Assembly (NCBI RefSeq): GCF_000955975.1
Contig: NZ_JYJF01000005.1
Span: forward strand, 59,114-123,113
Source: Saccharothrix sp. ST-888
GTDB lineage: Bacteria; Actinomycetota; Actinomycetes; Streptomycetales; Streptomycetaceae
Direction of reading: 5' to 3'
DNA length: 64,000 bases
Below the pieces are notes generated by a model, which made no database searches, was not told the origin of the DNA, and worked only from the letters and a program-made list of their open reading frames with translations. A program made the position numbers and the translations under genes. Shown in pieces: positions 8,101-16,159 of the stretch. Position 1 is the stretch's first letter; every line of letters begins with the position of its first letter.

Positions 8101-8910
8101 ATGCCCGAATTCTCGGCGAGAGACCTCTACGACGGTCTTGCCGCCGACTACCACCCGATCTTCCGGGACTGGGATGCGAGCATGGCCTACCAGGCCAGAG
8201 CACCGGACGGGCTCATCCGCCCACGTCTGGGGCAGGACCGCACACGATCCTGGACTGCTCCTGCGGGATCGGCACCCAGGCGATCGGGCTCGCCCGCAGC
8301 GGGCACGAGGTCATCGGCCGCGACCTGAGCCCGGTCGCCACTTCCCAGGCCGCTGTCCATGCTGCCGCCCGTGGCACCCGGCTCCCGGTGGCTGCGGCAG
8401 ACATGCGCGCGCTGCCGTTCAGGCCGTCCGCCTTCGACGTCGTCCTCTGCGCCGACAACTCGCTCCCGCACCTGCTCTCGGCCGACGACCTCCGGACGGC
8501 CCTCCTCGGCATGCGACGGGTGCTCCACAACGACGGACTGCCGGTGATCACGGTCCGCGCCTACGACGAAGCCCGCCGGACCCACCCCACGGCGACATCC
8601 CCCCCAGCTCGCGCAGGCCCCTGACGGCCAGGTGATCACGTTCCAGCTCTGGCACTGGCACGACGACGGCGAGCGCTACGACCTGGATCACATCCAGCTC
8701 GTACCGGCGGGGAACACCTGGAACGTCCGCGTGCGCCGGACCACCTACCGGGCACTGACCCAGCGGCAGTTGACAGAGTTCGTGGCCGACGCCGGCTTCA
8801 CCGACGCCACCTGGCACACCCCGGCCCCCAGCGGCTTCCACCAGCCCGTTCCGACCGCACAACGCGCCTCCTCGGCGCCGCAACGGGCGGCGTGGCCGGG
8901 AACACATTGA
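8101..8910 (+). pseudogene. Class I SAM-dependent methyltransferase, broken by two frameshifts
   Basis: Three consecutive frames make one methyltransferase. Frame 1 gives MPEFSARDLYDGLAADYHPI. After about 8230 the homology moves to another frame: ILDCSCGIGTQAIGLA (SAM-binding motif I), then VAAADMRALPF and FDVVLCADNSLPHLL. After a run of seven C (8599-8605) it returns to the first frame, VITFQLWHWHDDGERYDLDH, ending at 8910. One missing G in GGGG near 8229 and one extra C in the C7 run explain it exactly, restoring 269 codons. It could be a true pseudogene or homopolymer sequencing errors. The substrate is unknown. Confidence 0.85.
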
Positions 8911-8935
8911 CATGCAGGTAAGCCTTGCCTAACCA
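8907..8935 (+). promoter_or_regulatory. Promoter with embedded iron box (DmdR/IdeR type)
   Basis: TTGACA (8907-8912) and TAACCA (8930-8935) are 17 bp apart. Between and across them, 8914-8932 matches the 19-bp iron-box consensus TTAGGTTAGCCTAACCTAA at 14 positions. A start point about 8 bases after the -10 falls on the ATG at 8944, so the transcript is probably leaderless. Binding of an iron-dependent DtxR-family repressor here would block RNA polymerase. Confidence 0.7.
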
Positions 8936-8943
8936 TGACGGGC

Positions 8944-9219
8944 ATGTCTTCGAACACCGCCCCCTCGACCGATCCGACGCCCGAGCTCACAGCCTTCGAC
9001 CTCGACCTGACCACCTGGGAGACCCGCCGCCGGGCCGAGGTCGTGGCTGCGCTCGGGCCGGACTGGGATCCGGTGGCGGTACTGCAGGGCGAGGAGGAGG
9101 CGTACGCGCTGCTGTACTCCGGACTCGACGCGGAGCAGCAGCGGGTGTACGCCGAGCTCGTGGCAGCCGGCGTGCTGCCCGCAGCGCCCGGAGCGGGGCC
9201 GCGTCGTGCTGCCCATTGA
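8944..9219 (+). CDS. DUF6400 family small protein
   Basis: Protein of 91 residues, acidic, with the conserved core LTAFDLDLT, EVVAALGPDWDP, GEEEAYALLYSGLD and YAELVAAGVLP. No enzymatic motif, signal peptide or membrane segment is seen, and no function is known to me. I chose ATG 8944 because the promoter geometry predicts a leaderless mRNA starting there; ATG 8935 overlaps the -10 element. The iron box predicts expression during iron shortage. The gene overlaps the zinc-ribbon gene that follows by 14 bases. Confidence 0.8.
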   Translation: MSSNTAPSTDPTPELTAFDLDLTTWETRRRAEVVAALGPDWDPVAVLQGEEEAYALLYSGLDAEQQRVYAELVAAGVLPAAPGAGPRRAAH

Positions 9220-9445
9220 TCCGCAGGCGGACATCGGCCGCCGCGCCTGGGTGGCCTGTCCGAACTGCGACGACGCCCGGGACTGCGCCCCCTGCGGGGA
9301 GCGGCGCAACTGCGGCGACCACTGGCGCTACCTGATCGCCAACACCGGCAGCGTGCTGTACCTCCAGTGCCCGGGCTGCACGCACGTCTGGGACCACGAG
9401 ACCGGCTTCGGCGCCACGCGGGGCCCCGGCGCCCGGGCGTGGTAG
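9206..9445 (+). CDS. Small zinc-ribbon-like conserved protein
   Basis: Protein of 79 residues with three Cys groups: CPNCDDARDCAPC, RRNCGDHW, and LQCPGCTHVW. These cysteines with a nearby His suggest one or two zinc sites. I recognise similar streptomycete hypotheticals (NCxxHWxYL...CPGCTHxW) but no function. The GTG start lies inside the end of the DUF6400 gene, so the two are translationally coupled and both sit behind the iron-box promoter. A role linked to iron limitation is inference from position only. Confidence 0.75.
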   Translation: MLPIDPQADIGRRAWVACPNCDDARDCAPCGERRNCGDHWRYLIANTGSVLYLQCPGCTHVWDHETGFGATRGPGARAW

Positions 9446-9629
9446 AGACGCCCGCAGATGCCCGCTGGTGGGCGCGCACGCTGAGCGAACCGCACGGTGA
9501 CCACGGCATCGCGGCGGAGCGTCAGGCGCTCTTCGCCCTCCGCCGGGAGTGTCCGGTCAACTGATGTGACACTCCTCCGAGTTCGACGCCCCTGAGGCCG
9601 GCGCCGCGCCCGTCCGGGTCGGGCAGCCG

Positions 9630-10862
9630 TCACGCGCGCGAGGCGGGCCGGCGGGCGAAGGCGGGGGCGTGTTCGGGGCGGGGACCGAGGGCGATGAGGC
9701 GGGTGGGGATCTGGCGCAGGCCCGGGAGGTAGCGGGTGGCGAGGAGGAGTTGCGGGGGCGGACCGACCCGGCGGCCGGAGAGGGTGGCCTCGGAGATGGC
9801 GGTGTGCAGGAGCCGCTGGAGGCCCTGCAGGACGACCGTCGGGGCCCAGCGCCGCCGCTGCACCCGGGCCAGGTCGGCGGTGGTCACCCGGCCGTGGCGC
9901 AGTGGCCCGGCGAGCAGGGTGGCGGCGGCGACGGCGTCCTGGATGGCGAGGTTGATGCCCACCCCGCCGGCCGGGGACATCGCGTGGGCGGCGTCGCCGA
10001 TGAGCAGCAGCCCGTCGGCGTACCAGCGGTGGAGCCGGTTGAGCCGGACGTCGAGCAGGTGCAGGTCGTCCATGTCGCGGATGTGGTCGACCCGGTCCGC
10101 GTACCGGGGCAGCAGCCGGGCGATCCGCTCGCGGAAGCTCTCGACGCCCTCGGCCCGGAGCCGGGCGTCGGAGCCCTTGGCGGCGAAGTAGGCGATCTGG
10201 AAGTAGTCGTCGCGGGTGAGGCTGAGCGCGAACTCGCCGGGTTCGAAGGCGGCGAGCAGGTTGGGCGGGACGGCCTGTTCGGCGGCGTGCCGGGGCAGCC
10301 GGAACCACCAGGTGTCGAACGGGACGGCGAACTCCCTCGGCACCAGGCCCGCCGCCCGGCGCAGCTCCGAGTTCCGGCCGTCGGCGGCGATGGTGAGGGC
10401 GGCGCGGAGTTCGCCCTCCTCGCCGTCCTGGGTGCGGTAGCGGACGCCGGCGATCCGTCCGCCGTCCCGGATCAGACCGGTGGCGGCGGTGTTCATCCGC
10501 AGGGTGAAGGCGGGCTCCCGGCGGGCCTCCTCGGCGAGGAAGTTCAGCAGGTCCCACTGCGGGATCATCGCGATGTAGTTGTAGGGCGCGGGCAGCCGGT
10601 CGAAGTCGGTGAGCCGGACCAGGCCGCCGTCCGGGGCGGGTACCTGCATGTCGCCGAGGCGGCTCTGCGGCAGTGCGCCGAACCCGGCGCCCAGGCCGAG
10701 TTCGTCCATCAGCCGCACGGTGGACGCGTGGACCGTGTCGCCGCGGAAGTCGCGCAGGAAGTCGCCGTGCTTCTCCAGCACGGTCACCTCGACGCCGGCC
10801 CGTGACAGCAGCAGGCCGAGCATCATGCCGGCCGGTCCACCCCCGGAGATGACGACGCTCAT
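9630..10862 (-). CDS. FAD-dependent aromatic monooxygenase (PHBH/UbiH fold)
   Basis: Protein of 410 residues. The N-terminal SGGGPAGMMLGLLLSRAG binds the FAD ADP moiety. The middle has AADGRNSELRRAAG (DG-type motif). GDAAHAMSPAGGVGINLAIQDA binds the FAD ribityl chain. These are the three signatures of class A flavoprotein monooxygenases, which hydroxylate aromatic or polyketide substrates with NAD(P)H and oxygen. The ATG has a GAGGAGAG site. The gene is divergent from a TetR regulator across 81 bp, so the substrate or product probably induces through that regulator. The substrate cannot be told from the sequence. Confidence 0.88.
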   Translation of the reverse strand: MSVVISGGGPAGMMLGLLLSRAGVEVTVLEKHGDFLRDFRGDTVHASTVRLMDELGLGAGFGALPQSRLGDMQVPAPDGGLVRLTDFDRLPAPYNYIAMIPQWDLLNFLAEEARREPAFTLRMNTAATGLIRDGGRIAGVRYRTQDGEEGELRAALTIAADGRNSELRRAAGLVPREFAVPFDTWWFRLPRHAAEQAVPPNLLAAFEPGEFALSLTRDDYFQIAYFAAKGSDARLRAEGVESFRERIARLLPRYADRVDHIRDMDDLHLLDVRLNRLHRWYADGLLLIGDAAHAMSPAGGVGINLAIQDAVAAATLLAGPLRHGRVTTADLARVQRRRWAPTVVLQGLQRLLHTAISEATLSGRRVGPPPQLLLATRYLPGLRQIPTRLIALGPRPEHAPAFARRPASRA

Positions 10863-10943
10863 GGGACTCTCCTCAGTCGCGTGGAACTCCTATGAATAAA
10901 GTCTCTGGAATGGTGTCAGGTGTCAAGTAGTACGCTGTTCCAT
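10863..10943. promoter_or_regulatory. Divergent promoter between monooxygenase and TetR
   Basis: On the minus strand CTGACA, 17 bp, TTCATA is a plausible promoter for the monooxygenase gene. TGGAAC near the monooxygenase side and GTTCCA just before the TetR ATG form inverted halves far apart, possible regulator contacts. Confidence 0.45.
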
Positions 10944-11717
10944 ATGCAGGATCTGGTAGCCGCGGCACTCGCGGCGGCGAAGGAACGGGGCCGGGACGTC
11001 GCGGACGTCCCACTGACGGCGATCGCGGCGGCGGCCGGCATCTCCCGCAGCACGCTGCTGCGCCGGCTCGGCGGCTCCCGGGCCGCACTGGACGAGGCCG
11101 TCCGGCAGGCGGGCGTGGACCCGGGCGGGCGGCCGCCGGTCCGCGATCGCGCGATCGACGCGGCGGCCCGGCTGGTCTCCGAGCGCGGCCTGGGCGGGGT
11201 CACCCTGGACGCGGTGGCGGAGCGCGCCGAGTGCTCGCTGCCCAGCCTGCACACCGTCTTCGACGGGCGGGACGGCCTGCTCGCCGCGGTCTTCGAACTG
11301 CACGGCCCGCTCCCGGACGTGGAGGCCCTGGCGGCCGACCCGCCGGAGCGCCTGGAGGACACCGTCCGGGCGCTCCACCGGAGCTTCGTGGCCTCCTTCT
11401 CCCGTGAGCCGCGGATCGTCCCCGCCGTCCTCGGGGACCTGCTCAGCCGCCCGGACGGGCCCGCCGCCCGAATGATGGCCGCCAACTTCCCGCGCCTGCT
11501 GGACGGCCTGAACCGGCTGCTGCTGCCGCACATCGAGGCCGGACGGCTGCGCCCGCTCCCGCTGCCGGTGCTGATGCAGCTCCTGCTCGGCCCGATGGCC
11601 ATGCACCTCCTGGTGCGCCCGGTCCTCGCCCCCGCCCTGGGCCCCGCACTGCCCTCGGTCGAGGAGACCGCCGAGCTCTTCACGGAGTCCTACCTGCGGG
11701 CGGTCGCCCTGCCGTAG
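10944..11717 (+). CDS. TetR-type regulator with two tandem helix-turn-helix domains
   Basis: Protein of 257 residues. Two TetR N-terminal DNA-binding segments occur in a row. The first is LTAIAAAAGISRSTLLRRLG at about residues 28-50. The second is VTLDAVAERAECSLPSLHTVF followed by GRDGLLAAVFELH at about 90-125. A helical ligand-binding region with a hydrophobic C-terminus follows. Ordinary TetR proteins have one such domain; the two-domain form may bind longer or asymmetric sites. It is divergent from the FAD monooxygenase gene, its probable target. I chose the ATG at 10944; a GTG 24 bases earlier is possible. Confidence 0.85.
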   Translation: MQDLVAAALAAAKERGRDVADVPLTAIAAAAGISRSTLLRRLGGSRAALDEAVRQAGVDPGGRPPVRDRAIDAAARLVSERGLGGVTLDAVAERAECSLPSLHTVFDGRDGLLAAVFELHGPLPDVEALAADPPERLEDTVRALHRSFVASFSREPRIVPAVLGDLLSRPDGPAARMMAANFPRLLDGLNRLLLPHIEAGRLRPLPLPVLMQLLLGPMAMHLLVRPVLAPALGPALPSVEETAELFTESYLRAVALP

Positions 11718-12001
11718 CCAGGAGCCGGGGGAGACGGCGCTGCGCCGGGTCTCCGCGAGGTGGACGTCGATGGACCGGGCGCGGGTGTCCGGGCCGATGC
11801 CGTAGCGTTCCCCGCCCCCCCTTGGCGAAGGCGGGCAGGCTGCGGAACGGCGGCGGCTGCGGTGTGTCCAGGATGTGCTGCCGCCAGCCGCGAAACAGTC
11901 CAGTCGCTGACCGCAGCGGCGAGGGTCATCCACGAGTGGGTTACCGGCCGCTGCCGGGTGGCCGCCGCCGGGGTGGCCCTCCCGTCACGGCCGGAGGGGC
12001 G

Positions 12002-12101
12002 GCGCGGGCCGGGCCGGGCCCGATTGGCACGGCACGGGCCGGGCCGGGCCCGATTGGCACGGCACGGGCCGGGCCGGGTCCGATCGGGGCGGCGCGGGCC
12101 G
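12002..12101. repeat. 30-bp tandem repeat array (3.3 copies) in a 459-bp intergenic stretch
   Basis: Units begin at 12002, 12032 and 12062, with a partial unit at 12092-12101. Units 1 and 2 are nearly identical and unit 3 has diverged slightly. They are built from CGGGCC words and end in GATTGGCACG or a close variant. The rest of 11718-12176 shows no convincing gene, although one frame stays open through it into the glycosyltransferase gene and would translate the array as a 10-residue repeat. I regard it as the untranslated leader region. Confidence 0.85.
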
Positions 12102-12176
12102 AATAGCTGGATTCCGTTCGCACATCCGAAAGATCCCTTTGGCCGACTGCTCGCTCCGCCCGGCAACAACAAGGGC

Positions 12177-13445
12177 ATGCGAGTCGCCATCGTCACCGAG
12201 TCGTTCCCTCCCGAGGTCAACGGCGTCGCCCACAGTGTGCTGCGGACTGCCGAGCACCTGGTCCGACGCGGCCACCAGCCGCTGGTCATCACCCCCGCCC
12301 CACACCGGGGCGCCGCCTGCCCGCCGCAGGCCTTCGGACCCGCCGACGGGTCAGCTGCCGCAAGGTCGTTCCCGGTGGTCCGGGTACCGTCCGTCCCGCT
12401 TCCCGGCTACCCGCAGGTGCGCATCGCGCTGCCCAGCCGCCGACTGGCCGCGGCCATCGCCGGCCACCGACCCGAACTCGTCCACCTCGCCGCCCCGTTC
12501 GTGCTCGGAGCGCGGGCGATGCGGATCGCCACGCGGCTCGGGCTGCCGGTGGTCGCGGTCTACCAGACGGACCTCGGCGGCTACGCCCGGGCTTACCCGG
12601 CCGGTCGCGGGCTCGGCGAGGCCGCCGCCTGGCACCGCATCAGATCGGTGCACGGTGCGGCGACCCGCACCCTCGCACCGTCGACCACCGCCGCCCAGGA
12701 CCTCACCGCCCACGGCATCCCACGGGTGAGCCTCTGGCCGCGCGGCGTGGACTCCGTCCGGTTCCAGCCAGGCCACCGGGACGAGGCGCTGCACCGCGCC
12801 CTCGCACCCGGCGGTGAGACGCTGGTCGGCTACGTCGGCCGGCTCGCCCCCGAGAAGCGGGTCGACCTGCTGGCCGGGGTGTGCGGACTGCCCGGCGTCA
12901 GGGTGGTGGTGATCGGGGACGGCCCCAGCACCCCGGCCCTGCGAGCCGCCCTGCCGGGCGCGCTCTTCCTCGGCCGCCGCACCGGGGAGGAACTCGCCCG
13001 GTACTACGCCACCCTGGACCTCTTCGTGCACACCGGACCGCTGGAGACCTTCTGCCAGACCGTCCAGGAGGCGATGGCCAGCGGCGTGCCGGTGGTGGCC
13101 CCGGCGGTCGGCGGGCCGCTGGACCTGGTCGGCCACCACCGGACCGGTCTGCTGGTGGCGCCCCGGGACGGCACAGCGCTCGCCCGCGCCGTCGCCGAGC
13201 TGGCGGCTGATCCCGCCCGGCGCGCGGCCTACGGCCGAGCCGGTCGGGCGGACGTCACGGCCCGTACCTGGGAAGCCGTCGGCGACCGGCTGCTGGAGCA
13301 CTACCGGGCAGCCCTCGCGGCCCACCACGGCACGGCGGGTCCCGTCGCGCCTCCGCCGTCGCCCCGGACAGCGCCCCAGCCGTCGGCCGCCTCTGCGGCT
13401 CCAGCTGCTCCGGCACCGGCACTCTCCGAGGAGCAGCCGGCATGA
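12177..13445 (+). CDS. GT4-family glycosyltransferase (MgtA / mannosyltransferase-like)
   Basis: Protein of 422 residues with a GT-B fold. The N-terminus MRVAIVTESFPPEVNGV is typical of GT4 enzymes related to the actinobacterial GDP-mannose-dependent alpha-mannosyltransferase MgtA/PimB group. VGYVGRLAPEKRVD and the donor-site ETFCQTVQEAMASGVPVVAP (E-x7-E type) support it. The tail after residue 390 is Pro/Ala-rich. The start is at the conserved MRVAIVTE; the upstream open frame contains a tandem repeat and is not conserved. First gene of a three-gene operon: its end overlaps the second glycosyltransferase by 4 bases. Sugar donor and acceptor are inferred only by family. Confidence 0.88.
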   Translation: MRVAIVTESFPPEVNGVAHSVLRTAEHLVRRGHQPLVITPAPHRGAACPPQAFGPADGSAAARSFPVVRVPSVPLPGYPQVRIALPSRRLAAAIAGHRPELVHLAAPFVLGARAMRIATRLGLPVVAVYQTDLGGYARAYPAGRGLGEAAAWHRIRSVHGAATRTLAPSTTAAQDLTAHGIPRVSLWPRGVDSVRFQPGHRDEALHRALAPGGETLVGYVGRLAPEKRVDLLAGVCGLPGVRVVVIGDGPSTPALRAALPGALFLGRRTGEELARYYATLDLFVHTGPLETFCQTVQEAMASGVPVVAPAVGGPLDLVGHHRTGLLVAPRDGTALARAVAELAADPARRAAYGRAGRADVTARTWEAVGDRLLEHYRAALAAHHGTAGPVAPPPSPRTAPQPSAASAAPAAPAPALSEEQPA

Positions 13446-14605
13446 CCGTGCCGCTGCGCATCGTCCGGGTCGCCAACTTCGTGACCCCGGTCTCCGGTGG
13501 TCTGCTCACCGCTCTCCGGCATCTCGGCGCGGGCTACCTCGCGGCCGGGCACCAGCCGGTCCTGGTCGTGCCCGGTGCCCGGCACGGTGACCGGTGGACG
13601 GATCAGGGGCGGGTCGTCACCCTGCCGGGCCCGGCGATCCCGGGCAGCGGCGGATACCGGCTGCTCACCGACCGGCGGGCCGTCGCGCGGACCCTGGCAG
13701 AGCTGGCCCCCGACCGGCTGGAGGTCTCGGACCGGACCACCCTGCGCTGGACCGGGCGCTGGGCCCGCTCGCACGGGATCCCCTCGGTCATGGTCTCCCA
13801 CGAGAGCGCCGCCGGAGTCCTCGGCACCTGGGGACTGCCCGGAGCCGGGGCACGCGCGCTCGCCGACCGGCTCAACGCCCGTACCGCGCGCGAGTTCGAC
13901 ACGGTGCTGTGCACCACGGCCTGGTCCGCGGCCGAGTTCCGGCGGATCGGCGCCCGGAACGTCGTGCAGGCCCCGCTCGGCGTCGACCTGGCGCTGCTGC
14001 ACCCCGCCAGGTACGACCCGGCCGTGCGAGCCCGGTACGCCGACCCGGCTCAGGTGCTGCTGGTGCTGTGTTCCCGGCTGTCGGCCGAGAAACGGCCCGA
14101 CCGGGCACTGGACGCGCTCGCCGAACTGCGCCGTCGACAGGTGCCGGCCGTACTGGCGGTGGCGGGGACGGGGCCGCTCCGGCGGCGCCTGGCGGCCAGG
14201 GCCGAGCGGCAGCGCCTTCCGGTCCGCTTCCTCGGCCACCTCGCCCGGCGCGAGGAGCTCGCGGCGCTGCTGGCCAGCGCCGATGCCGTCATCGCCCCGG
14301 GGCCGGTCGAGACCTTCGGCCTGGCCGCCCTGGAGGCCCTGGCCTGCGGGACGCCGGTCGCGGTGAGCCGCTCCTCCGCGCTGCCGCAGATCGTCGGCCC
14401 GGCAGGTGCGGTGGCGGACGACACCGGGGTCGGGTTCGCCCACGCCGTACGGGAGTTGCTGGACCGGCCGGTCGACGAGCGGCGGGCGGCCGCCCGGGCC
14501 CGCGCGACGGGTTTCGGCTGGGAGGCGGCCGTCACGGCCTTCCTCGCCGTCCACGGTGCACCGGTCTCCGCGGCCGGTGCACCACCGCCGGCCGGACACC
14601 CCTGA
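13442..14605 (+). CDS. Second GT4-family glycosyltransferase
   Basis: Protein of 387 residues. N-terminal RIVRVANFVTPVSGGLLTAL is a GT4 acceptor-domain start. CSRLSAEKRPDRALDAL and APGPVETFGLAALEALACGTPVAV are the nucleotide-sugar donor site. The ATG overlaps the upstream stop (ATGA), and its own stop overlaps the ATG of the SGNH hydrolase, so the three proteins should be made together. Two related glycosyltransferases plus an esterase suggest assembly or trimming of a glycoconjugate such as a glycolipid, but no substrate is visible. Confidence 0.88.
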   Translation: MTVPLRIVRVANFVTPVSGGLLTALRHLGAGYLAAGHQPVLVVPGARHGDRWTDQGRVVTLPGPAIPGSGGYRLLTDRRAVARTLAELAPDRLEVSDRTTLRWTGRWARSHGIPSVMVSHESAAGVLGTWGLPGAGARALADRLNARTAREFDTVLCTTAWSAAEFRRIGARNVVQAPLGVDLALLHPARYDPAVRARYADPAQVLLVLCSRLSAEKRPDRALDALAELRRRQVPAVLAVAGTGPLRRRLAARAERQRLPVRFLGHLARREELAALLASADAVIAPGPVETFGLAALEALACGTPVAVSRSSALPQIVGPAGAVADDTGVGFAHAVRELLDRPVDERRAAARARATGFGWEAAVTAFLAVHGAPVSAAGAPPPAGHP

Positions 14606-15429
14606 TGGCCGTGCGGTTCGCAGCCCTCGGTGACTCGCTCACCGAGGGCGTGGGCGATCCCGCACCGGACGGCTGGCGGGGCTGGGCCGCGGTGCTGGCC
14701 CCGGCGCTGTCCGACGGTCCGGTGGACTTCCACAACCTCGCCCGGAGCGGCGCCCTGAGCAGGGATCTGACGGACAGTCAGCTTGCTCCGGCAACTGCCG
14801 TCCGACCGCACTTCGCCGCTCTCGTGATCGGCGGCAACGACACACTCAGGGCCGGCTTCGACGTCGGCCGGACGGCGTGGCACCTGGACGCCACGATGCG
14901 CGCGCTGCACGCCGACTCCACCGTGCTGCTGACCGCCTGCCTGCCCGACCCCGGCCGCCTGCTGCGCCTCCCGCCGCCACTGGCCGACCCGCTGGCCCGC
15001 CGGATGAGGGCGGTCAACACGGTGGTGCACGAGCTCTCCGCACGCTACCGGGCCGTCCATCTGCACCTGGCCGACCTGCCGTGGTGGACCGACCGGGCCC
15101 TGCTGAGTGTGGACCGGCTGCACCCCAGCGCGGCCGGCCACCACCTGATCGCCCGCGACTTCCATGCGCTGCTGGCCGCAGCCGGGCACCACCTCGGCCC
15201 GCCCCCGGTCGCCGAGCCGTTCACCCGGGCGCCGAGCCGCACGGCGGACCTCTGGTGGATGGCGACCCGGGGCACCCGCTGGGTCGCCGCACGCTGCACC
15301 GACCTGCTCCCGGGACTGCTGCTCCTCGCCGGAACCGAGTCCCTCCACCGCCTTCGCCGCACCACCGCCCACCTCGACGTCCAGTCGACCCGGGCGACCA
15401 GCCTGGCCCTGGCCCGCCTCCAGCCGTAG
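14605..15429 (+). CDS. SGNH/GDSL-family hydrolase
   Basis: Protein of 274 residues with all four SGNH blocks. GDSLTEG holds the nucleophile Ser. Block II Gly lies in the LARSGALS region. IGGNDTLR gives the oxyanion Asn. DRLHPSAAGH supplies the catalytic Asp and His. These enzymes cleave or transfer acyl groups on lipids, sugars or peptidoglycan. No signal peptide is present. The C-terminus, after about residue 215, has a hydrophobic stretch (LLPGLLLLAG). Third gene of the operon with two glycosyltransferases, overlapping the second by one base. A role as deacylase for the glycoconjugate is inference. Confidence 0.88.
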   Translation: MAVRFAALGDSLTEGVGDPAPDGWRGWAAVLAPALSDGPVDFHNLARSGALSRDLTDSQLAPATAVRPHFAALVIGGNDTLRAGFDVGRTAWHLDATMRALHADSTVLLTACLPDPGRLLRLPPPLADPLARRMRAVNTVVHELSARYRAVHLHLADLPWWTDRALLSVDRLHPSAAGHHLIARDFHALLAAAGHHLGPPPVAEPFTRAPSRTADLWWMATRGTRWVAARCTDLLPGLLLLAGTESLHRLRRTTAHLDVQSTRATSLALARLQP

Positions 15430-15467
15430 GGCCCTTCGGGCCGGGTCCAGTCGGCCGCCCGACTGAA

Positions 15468-15484
15468 GCAACGATTGTGCGTTA
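15468..15484. promoter_or_regulatory. Candidate operator before tetR, shared with the amidase promoter
   Basis: On the minus strand this 17-mer reads TAACGCACAATCGTTGC and matches 15 of 17 bases with a site before the amidase operon (17804-17820). It ends 10 bases before the tetR start codon. Confidence 0.6.
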
Positions 15485-15494
15485 AGGTGCCTGA

Positions 15495-16052
15495 ATGAGT
15501 GTGTCTGGAGCGCGCCCCGGCGGGCGCAGTGCCCGCGTGCAGCAGGCGGTGCACGCGGCCGTCCGCGAGCTCGTCGAGGAGCGCGGCCGGGACGGTCTGA
15601 CCATCCCGGTGATCGCCGCCCGGGCGGGTGTCACCCCGTCGACGGTGTACCGCCGGTGGGGCGACGTGCACGAGCTGCTCTCCGACGTGGCGGTCGAGCA
15701 CCTGCGCCCCGACTCGCCCCCGGAGGACCTGGGCTCCCTGCGCAGGGACCTCGACGCCTGGGCCTGGCAGTTCCTCGAGGAGATGTCCTCCCCGCCGGGG
15801 CGGGCGTACATCCGCGACGCGCTGACCGGCGACCCGGACGGCGGGAACGCCGGTCAGTGCTCGGAGTACGCGGCCCAGCAGATCGCGGTCATCCTCGACC
15901 GGGCCGCCGGGCGGGGCGAGCCCGTGCCGGAGCTGGAGAACGCCATGGACCGGCTGGTGGCGCCGATGATGTACCGCATCCTCTTCCGCCCGGGGCCGTT
16001 GACGGCCGAGTACGCACGCGGGTTGGTCGACACCGTACTGCCCCGGCCCTGA
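15495..16052 (+). CDS. TetR/AcrR-family transcriptional regulator
   Basis: Protein of 185 residues. The N-terminal DNA-binding domain is clear: VQQAVHAAVRELVEERG, LTIPVIAARAGVTPSTVYRRW. The C-terminal helical domain resembles TetR_C_16 types (SSPPGRAYIRDAL, MDRLVAPMMYRILF). The start codon lies close to the promoter, with little room for a leader. An operator-like word directly upstream recurs before the convergent amidase operon about 2.3 kb away, so this protein probably represses itself and that operon. The inducer would then relate to the amide substrate. That link is inference from the shared site. Confidence 0.88.
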   Translation: MSVSGARPGGRSARVQQAVHAAVRELVEERGRDGLTIPVIAARAGVTPSTVYRRWGDVHELLSDVAVEHLRPDSPPEDLGSLRRDLDAWAWQFLEEMSSPPGRAYIRDALTGDPDGGNAGQCSEYAAQQIAVILDRAAGRGEPVPELENAMDRLVAPMMYRILFRPGPLTAEYARGLVDTVLPRP

Positions 16053-16159
16053 ACCTGAGCCCGGCGCACCAGGACGGGACCAGGACAGGGCCGCAACAGG
16101 ACCGGCGCGGGACCGGAACGGGACCAGCACTGAGCCCCGGCATCCGGGACCAGCGGCCG

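Noticed and set aside
9669..10805. 378-codon open frame opposite the FAD monooxygenase
   Set aside because: It is the antisense shadow of a gene with clear flavin motifs; its own product is a compositionally biased Gly/Val/Glu chain with no motif.
12002..12101. Short regular repeats considered as a CRISPR array
   Set aside because: Units are contiguous with no unique spacers, and no cas genes are present.
11760..12176. N-terminal extension of the first glycosyltransferase
   Set aside because: The frame is open but contains the tandem repeat and no family likeness; GT4 proteins begin at MRVAIVTE.
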